Part shown: positions 58,098 through 64,000 of the stretch, one piece after another
Layout of the letters: the number at the start of each line of letters is the position of its first letter
Position numbering within the stretch: the stretch's first letter is position 1
Assembly: GCA_945863885.1 (NCBI GenBank)
Contig: CAMAZY010000003.1
Location: 62,001-126,000 of the forward strand
Length of the DNA: 64,000 bases
From: an uncultured Clostridia bacterium
GTDB lineage: Bacteria > Bacillota > Clostridia > Oscillospirales > Acutalibacteraceae
Direction: 5' to 3'
Notes under the pieces: model-generated
What the model was told of the DNA's origin: nothing
The model's database searches: none
What the model saw: the letters and a program-made list of their open reading frames with translations, nothing else
Program-made: the position numbers and the translations under genes

Positions 58098-59708
58098 TTA
58101 CTGTTTTTCGCTAAGCCAGGAACGCATGACCCAGCCCGTTACGCCGTGCGTGGTGTCCGTAACGTAAACCCAGCCGCTATTACTGCTGCTGTATCCGGTC
58201 ACCTTGACGGGGAAGCCGTAGGAAACCGAACGTACGCTTGCGGCGTCCATTTCGGGAGCCTTACGCAGTCTTACGCCGATATCAATATTGACATACATCG
58301 TTTTCGGGTTCGCATATTGCTTGTCGGGTTTGACAAGATCCGGTACAACGACCGTTTCTTCAGCCTGCGGTCTTGTCTTGGAAATATAGCTGTTGCTGAC
58401 CCAGCCGTAAACGCCGTAACGGTCACTTCTGACATAGGTAAAGCCGTTCTGACTCTTTCCATACACCGTCAGCGATTCGCCGAGAGATACATAAACAACA
58501 CGGCTTGACGACTGGTTCGGCTGACTTCTCATCGTAAGGCTGCCGGTAGTAACGTATACCTTATAGCGTTCGGAAGAAGCTAAATATGTCTTCGGCTTTT
58601 CGACCTTATCCGTTCCGAAGCCGTACGGATCGGTCGTTGTGGACGGCTTTGTCGTGGTCGTCGGACGGGTTGTCGCAGTCGGCTTTTTCGTCGTAGTCGG
58701 TTTTTTCGTCGTGGTCGGACGGGTTGTTGTCGTTGTATATCTCTTTGTCGTTGTCGTATAGCGTTTTGTCGTGGTCGTCGTTTTTTTTGTTGTCGTAGTC
58801 ACACGGGTAGTGGTGGTTTGCTTTTGCGTCGTCGTTTCCTTTGACGGCTCAGTAACGCCCTCGGTCACCTTTTCGGTCGTTTGTTTTTCAGTCGTTTCCT
58901 TTTCGGCTGTCTCTTTTTCAGTCGTCTCCTTGTCGGTGGTCTCCACCGTGGTGTTTTCCGTTGTTTCGCTGTTCGCTTCGCTTGTCGGCTTAGTCGTTGC
59001 CTTTTCCTTTTCCGTATCGATGGTCTCGGACTGTGAGGTTTCGGCATTGACGGGAACCTTGCTGAAATTGTTCTTAATCATGGTCACGGCGCCGGCGGTA
59101 ACGGCAACAATCGCAACGATCAGAACCGCAATAATAATGCTGTTGCGCTTGGACTTCGAGGCGGTGACATACATGTCGTCAAGGCCGTCGTCCTCCTGTT
59201 CCATGCCGTCGTCGTTATCCTGCTCGGCACTGACGCTTTCCTCTTCCTCAGCGTCTTCGTATTCATCATTCGCCGACTCGTGTACATTTTCTTCTTCATA
59301 AGCCCCTTCGTCGCCGTCATAGCCTTCGTCCTCTTCAAGGCCGCCGTCTTCGGTATACTCGTCTTCAAAATCGGACTTCTCGTTCCTGACACCGGTTTGA
59401 TTTTCACCGGCTTCGCTGTCTTTTTCGTTATACTCAACAACCGGAACAATCTGTTCCGTTTCGTCCGCTTCCAACTCATACGGTACATTGCTGTCTGTAT
59501 CTTCGGCCGGCGCTTCACCGTCGGCTGAAGGCTCGTGTACCGTTTCGGCGTCGGTAATTTCCGGCTGTCCGCCGGATACTTCACGGGCATTGTCATGATT
59601 TTCCGAAGAAGCCGGAGCCTCCTCGTTTTCGAGGCTTGTTATCATTCCGCAGTTTTCGCAAAAACCGGAACCGGGCTCAAGCTCATGACCGCAATTTGGA
59701 CATTTCAT
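58098..59708 (-). CDS. Zinc-ribbon/TM protein with Thr-rich linker and two SH3-like domains
   Basis: MKCPNCGHELEPGSGFCENCG; acidic region; single TM; Thr/Lys repeats; two SH3b-like repeats. Confidence 0.85.
   Translation of the reverse strand: MKCPNCGHELEPGSGFCENCGMITSLENEEAPASSENHDNAREVSGGQPEITDAETVHEPSADGEAPAEDTDSNVPYELEADETEQIVPVVEYNEKDSEAGENQTGVRNEKSDFEDEYTEDGGLEEDEGYDGDEGAYEEENVHESANDEYEDAEEEESVSAEQDNDDGMEQEDDGLDDMYVTASKSKRNSIIIAVLIVAIVAVTAGAVTMIKNNFSKVPVNAETSQSETIDTEKEKATTKPTSEANSETTENTTVETTDKETTEKETAEKETTEKQTTEKVTEGVTEPSKETTTQKQTTTTRVTTTTKKTTTTTKRYTTTTKRYTTTTTRPTTTKKPTTTKKPTATTRPTTTTKPSTTTDPYGFGTDKVEKPKTYLASSERYKVYVTTGSLTMRSQPNQSSSRVVYVSLGESLTVYGKSQNGFTYVRSDRYGVYGWVSNSYISKTRPQAEETVVVPDLVKPDKQYANPKTMYVNIDIGVRLRKAPEMDAASVRSVSYGFPVKVTGYSSSNSGWVYVTDTTHGVTGWVMRSWLSEKQ
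58640..58960 (-). repeat. Low-complexity Thr-rich coding repeat
   Basis: Degenerate tandem units such as TTTKRYTTTTKRYTTTTTRPTTTKKPTTTKKPTATTRPTTTTKP. Confidence 0.85.
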
Positions 59709-59970
59709 ATCTATATCACTCCTATAATTTATCATAATCTGCCATTTTATATAATATAGCACACCGTCCGCCTTATTTCAAGTCAAGTAAATAAATAAAA
59801 TATTAACTTTGACGATACACAAACAAATACAGCTTCGCTCCTGTCTTATGAAAAAGCCTTTGCTTCCGGCTTTCGCATGTGATATAATAACAGCCGCAGT
59901 CGAAAACGATCCAATAAAACAGGGCAGAGATAAGTAATGACAGGGAAAGACAAAAGAACCAAAACAGCAA

Positions 59971-60135
59971 CTGTGTTTCAAGTACGTCAGCCTTCTTGTG
60001 TTCCCATACGGGATCCCCGAACTGATTTCGGTTGCCGTAACGGCGGGAATGCATATATGGAGAAGAAATATGCTGCTTTCGATATTCATCGGCACGGTTG
60101 GCTACATGGTTCTTGTTCAGTTTGTGTTTATCTGA
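59971..60135 (+). pseudogene. AzlD-like (branched-chain amino acid exporter small subunit) C-terminal remnant
   Basis: Frame without ATG start: LCFKYVSLLVFPYGIPELISVAVTAGMHIWRRNMLLSIFIGTVGYMVLVQFVFI*; in-frame TGA upstream at 59938. Confidence 0.65.
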
Positions 60136-60353
60136 TGGGTACGGTTTGCAGATTTTGGGAGAAAAGAAGAAAAACCGACAGACAGCAGGTTTTAGATTTT
60201 AGGGAAGCTCTGAATCAATCTGCGCAGGCATCCTGATGAATTTCTATCAAGCACCGCGCCCCGGCATCGGCGTCGCCCGGCGGCAAAACAAAAATTTACT
60301 TTTATAAATTCAATTATGTTTCAAAAAATATCATCGTAACGGAGGTGACATAA

Positions 60354-62201
60354 ATGAATGAAAACGAGCCGGTTTTTGATACCGCCGAAGAAAAGGAACC
60401 GGATTTTATTACCCTCAAACAAATGCTCAAAGCCAATGCTGCAAGATACGCTATTAGAAAAGCTTTTCTTGTAAAAGACGAAAGCGGCGAAATCAACAGC
60501 ATTTCCTATAAAAAATTTTCATCTCACGTCGATTCTCTCGGAACCGCCTTAACCGAAAAACTCGGTCTTAAAAATTGCCATATCGGACTTTGCGCAAAAA
60601 ACTGCTATGAATGGTGCGTTTCGTATTTTGCCGTAAGCTGCGGAACAGGTGTTGTCGCCGCAATCGACCGCGAGACTATTATTCCCGAACTTTTCAATAT
60701 TATTGAATTCGCCGAGCTTCAGGCAATCATTGCCGATAAAAGAGTAACCGAAAAGCTTATCGAGAATTCCGAGAAGCTTCCGCAAGGCTTTCTCATTATC
60801 TGCATCGATGACTATGACGATGAACGGGTGATTTCGTTTCACGCTCTGATTGATGACGGAAAAGCTTTAATCAAACAGGGCGTAACCGCCTTTTCGGACT
60901 GCGAGATTGACCCCGATACAATGTCCGTTTTGCTCTTCACGTCGGGAACGACCGGAATGGCAAAAGGCGTCATGCTCTCCCACCGTAATCTGTGTTCGGA
61001 TATATACGGTACCCTCAGCAAGGTTAAAATCAACTACGACGACTCGACGCTTTGCGTTTTACCTCTTCACCATGCCTATCAGGCAATCGTCATGCTTGCG
61101 ATTATTGCCATCGGCGGCTCGGTAAGCTTTTCTCAGGGGCTTCGGCACGTCGTCGAAAACTTAAACGAATATAATCCGACTGTTTTTGTTTCCGTTCCGC
61201 TGATGCTCGAAAAAATGCATAAAAAAATCGTTGAGCAGTTAAGCAGTCAGGGTGCTTTCAAAAAGGCGTTCACTGCCGGGAAAGCCAAGTCTTTCTTTTC
61301 AAAGATCGGAAACAAAGACACGAAAAAGCGCATTTACTCACTTGTTCATGCCGTTTTCGGCGGCAATCTTCGTATGATTATCGGCGGAGCGGCAATGTTC
61401 GACCCCGACGTGGCAAGAGATTACGAAGCCTTCGGTTTCCCTGTGATTATCGGCTACGGGCTTACGGAGTGCTCACCCATCGTAATCTGCAATTCGACCG
61501 ACGACCCGACCCCCGACAGCGTCGGCAAGCCGATCGGCTACGCCGAAGCGCAGATCTTTAAGCCGGACGAGGACGGAATCGGTGAAATCATCGTCAAAGG
61601 CCCGATGGTCATGCTCGGCTATTATAAAAATCAGGAGGAGACCGACAAAGTCATCATAGACGGCTGGTTTCATACGGGCGACCTCGGCTATGCGGACGAA
61701 AACGGAAATTATCATATAACGGGCAGAAGCAAGAACGTCATTGTCACCAAAAACGGCAAAAACATCTATCCCGAAGAACTTGAGTATTATCTCAACAGTG
61801 ACCCCGCCGTTCTGGAATCGCTGATATTCGGTTCGGAAGGCTCACGATCCGACCCGCAGGTCACGGCAAAGGTCGTACCCGACGAGCAGGCAATCAAAAA
61901 GAAGCTGAAAAAAGATAAGCTGACAAGTCAGGACATTCAGAAAGCGATTGTCGAAGCGGTAAGAAAGCTCAACCGCCGTCTGCCCTCGTATAAGAGCATC
62001 AAAAAAATCAACATTGAAACAAACGAGCTTGAAAAGACCTCGACGCACAAGCTGAAACGTAACTATTCGAAAGGCAAGCGCAAGTACCAAAACGTAAAGG
62101 AAAACGAAAACACACAGTCCCCGGTTCAGCAGGAAAACCCCGCCATTCAGACAGAAATCTTAAACGAACCGGAAAACGGCGAAAACGAGAATAACGCTTA
62201 A
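60354..62201 (+). CDS. AMP-dependent synthetase (acyl-CoA ligase family)
   Basis: LLFTSGTTGMAKGVMLSHRNL; YGLTECSPIVICN; GWFHTGDLGYADENGNYHITGRSKNVIVTKNGKNIYPEELE. Confidence 0.94.
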   Translation: MNENEPVFDTAEEKEPDFITLKQMLKANAARYAIRKAFLVKDESGEINSISYKKFSSHVDSLGTALTEKLGLKNCHIGLCAKNCYEWCVSYFAVSCGTGVVAAIDRETIIPELFNIIEFAELQAIIADKRVTEKLIENSEKLPQGFLIICIDDYDDERVISFHALIDDGKALIKQGVTAFSDCEIDPDTMSVLLFTSGTTGMAKGVMLSHRNLCSDIYGTLSKVKINYDDSTLCVLPLHHAYQAIVMLAIIAIGGSVSFSQGLRHVVENLNEYNPTVFVSVPLMLEKMHKKIVEQLSSQGAFKKAFTAGKAKSFFSKIGNKDTKKRIYSLVHAVFGGNLRMIIGGAAMFDPDVARDYEAFGFPVIIGYGLTECSPIVICNSTDDPTPDSVGKPIGYAEAQIFKPDEDGIGEIIVKGPMVMLGYYKNQEETDKVIIDGWFHTGDLGYADENGNYHITGRSKNVIVTKNGKNIYPEELEYYLNSDPAVLESLIFGSEGSRSDPQVTAKVVPDEQAIKKKLKKDKLTSQDIQKAIVEAVRKLNRRLPSYKSIKKINIETNELEKTSTHKLKRNYSKGKRKYQNVKENENTQSPVQQENPAIQTEILNEPENGENENNA

Positions 62202-62295
62202 GCAGACAGCCACCCGACGGATGAACCGACGGGTGACTGTCTTTTTCTATTCTTAATCTTTTCTTAAAAGCGGACTGACATTCAGATACTGCCTT

Positions 62296-64000
62296 TTATT
62301 CTACGTCCTGAAGAGCGTCATAGCCTTCCTCGCCCGTTCTGACCTTGACTACGTTTTCAACGTCATAGACGAAGATCTTTCCGTCGCCGATGTTGCCGGT
62401 GTAAAGAACGGATTTCGCCGTTTCGATAACGGTTCTGACGGGCACCTTGCTGACAACGATGTCAACCTGAACCTTCGGAAGCAGGTTAACGTCCTGCTTG
62501 ACGCCTCGGTAATACTTGGTGTTGCCGATCTGCGTGCCGAAGCCGAGAACGTGGCTTACGGTCATGCCCGTGATACCGATTTTAACCATTGCGGATTTAA
62601 GAGCCGCAAAGCGTTCCTCTTTCATGATGATTTCAATCTTCGTCAGCTTCTGCTCGCTGCCCGAAGACTCAAGATCCGTTCCGGGTGCAACCGTTACGGG
62701 AACGGCAACAGCCGGGTCAACCGTACCGGTTACTTCCGCCGCTTCTTCAATCTGAATCGGGTTGACGGTCGGCATAAAGTCGGCGTAAGCACTGACAAGT
62801 CCGTGTTCGGGAAGGTCAAGACCGGAGATTTCCTCTTCGGCGGTGACACGAAGTCCGATGGTCTTCTTGATAATCATAAATACGATGGTGATAGCCGCCG
62901 CACCCCATGCAAGCGTTGCCGCAACGCCGAGGCACTGGATACCGATGAACTTGCCTCTTGACATACCGGCATCAGCGAGCCATGAATTGGAAGCAAACAC
63001 GCCGGTAAGAATCGTACCGAGCGCACCGTTGATGCAGTGAACACCGACAGCACCGACGGGGTCGTCAACCTTGAGAACCTTATCGACAAACTCGATACCG
63101 AAAACAACCGCAAAGCCGGAGCACATTCCGATCACAGCCGCCGCCCACGGTCTTACGCAGTCACAGCCTGCTGTGATAGCAACAAGACCGGCAAGCGAGC
63201 CGTTGAGCGTCATGGACACGTCTGGCTTTTTGTAACGGATCCAGGTGATAATCATAACCGTGCAGGTCGCAACCGCAGCGGCAAGGTTGGTGTTGAAGAA
63301 GACAAGACCGGCAAGTTCCGCTGCACCGCCCGTCATCGAAACGGTCGAGCCGCCGTTGAAACCGAACCAGCAGAACCAGAGAATGAATACGCCGAGAGCG
63401 CCGAGGGTGATGCTGTGACCGGGGATGGCATTCGGGGTGCCGTCCTTGTTGTACTTACCGATACGGGGGCCTAAGATAGCCGCACCGACAAGGGCGCAGA
63501 CACCGCCGAGCATATGAACCGCCGTTGAGCCGGCAAAATCGTGGAAGCCGAGCTGTGAAAGCCAGCCGCCGCCCCAGATCCAATGTCCCGAAACCGGGTA
63601 AATAATCAGGCTGATTGCCGCCGAATAAATGCAGTAAGCAGAGAATTTTGTCCGTTCTGCCATGGCGCCGGAAACGATCGTCGCCGCCGTTGCACAGAAC
63701 ACAGTCTGGAAAATGAAGAAAGTAAAGAAGCTTACGCCGTCGGGAAGAATCTCGGCGTAGTCGCCCCTTGTGAAAAAGTCGATGCCGCCGAAAACGGCCG
63801 ACTGTGTGCCAAACATGATTCCGAAGCCGACAAGCCAGTAAAGCGGCGTGCCGATAGAAAAATCCATAAGGTTTTTCATGATGATATTACCGGCGTTTTT
63901 TGAGCGGGTGAAGCCGGTTTCGACCATGGCAAAGCCTGCCTGCATGAAGAAAACCAAAGCCGCGCCGATAAGTGTCCACATTGTGTTAACATCAGAAAAT
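62296..64000 (-). CDS. amt: Ammonium transporter fused to C-terminal PII domain (5' truncated by window edge)
   Basis: Amt: GAALVFFMQAGFAMVETGFTRSKN; PII: LTKIEIIMKEERFAALKSAMVKIGITGMTVSHVLGFG...YYRG...LLPKVQVDIVV...GKIFVYDVENVVKVRTGEEG; frame open to window edge. Confidence 0.93.
   Translation of the reverse strand, partial: FSDVNTMWTLIGAALVFFMQAGFAMVETGFTRSKNAGNIIMKNLMDFSIGTPLYWLVGFGIMFGTQSAVFGGIDFFTRGDYAEILPDGVSFFTFFIFQTVFCATAATIVSGAMAERTKFSAYCIYSAAISLIIYPVSGHWIWGGGWLSQLGFHDFAGSTAVHMLGGVCALVGAAILGPRIGKYNKDGTPNAIPGHSITLGALGVFILWFCWFGFNGGSTVSMTGGAAELAGLVFFNTNLAAAVATCTVMIITWIRYKKPDVSMTLNGSLAGLVAITAGCDCVRPWAAAVIGMCSGFAVVFGIEFVDKVLKVDDPVGAVGVHCINGALGTILTGVFASNSWLADAGMSRGKFIGIQCLGVAATLAWGAAAITIVFMIIKKTIGLRVTAEEEISGLDLPEHGLVSAYADFMPTVNPIQIEEAAEVTGTVDPAVAVPVTVAPGTDLESSGSEQKLTKIEIIMKEERFAALKSAMVKIGITGMTVSHVLGFGTQIGNTKYYRGVKQDVNLLPKVQVDIVVSKVPVRTVIETAKSVLYTGNIGDGKIFVYDVENVVKVRTGEEGYDALQDVE

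Noticed and set aside
58640-58960. CRISPR-like repeats
   Set aside because: Repeats are in-frame Thr codons inside a CDS, not direct repeats with unique spacers; no cas genes in the window.
58771-59301. 176-aa plus-strand Val/Ser-rich ORF
   Set aside because: Antisense of the Thr-rich repeat; low complexity.
60180-60235. Possible IS terminal repeat (gggaagctctgaatcaatctgcgcagg)
   Set aside because: Looks like an insertion-sequence end but I see no partner inverted repeat or transposase in the window.

Overview
The window is a contiguous chromosomal segment from a spore-forming, Clostridia-like Firmicute. This rests on dpaA/dpaB, spoVT, sigma-A/sigma-K-like promoters and Clostridia-type protein families. 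It opens inside gltB (then gltD) and closes inside an Amt-PII fusion. The ordinary content includes: the rpmG-secE-nusG-rplK-rplA and rplJ-rplL ribosomal block with an L10-type leader; a folate/thymidylate/cell-wall stretch (two-domain ThyX, VanX-type dipeptidase, dTMP kinase, FTHF cyclo-ligase, MltG, U32 peptidase); tRNA-Ala(CGC) and tRNA-Lys(UUU); carbohydrate genes (GH112 phosphorylase, beta-helix protein, GH27, GH2, NagA, GPH transporter); a heterodimeric ABC exporter; and tsaD. The strongest non-routine signals are: (1) a conserved structured leader element present twice (9890-10051 and 27168-27232), one copy followed by a perfect hairpin that sequesters the Shine-Dalgarno of a 57-aa ORF, with a possible alternative pairing that would make a bistable switch; (2) a separate ~110-nt nested inverted-repeat leader upstream of a membrane protein (55294-55405); (3) unusual fusions (LMW phosphatase-RimI, SDR epimerase with a treble-clef-like zinc module, AAA-type P-loop ATPase-CYTH, M28 peptidase with TM segments inside its catalytic core, SecE with an acidic/His/Thr tail, Amt-PII); and (4) three decayed gene remnants not reported by the ORF track. 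All assignments come from reading the sequence and recalling families; no database search was run.
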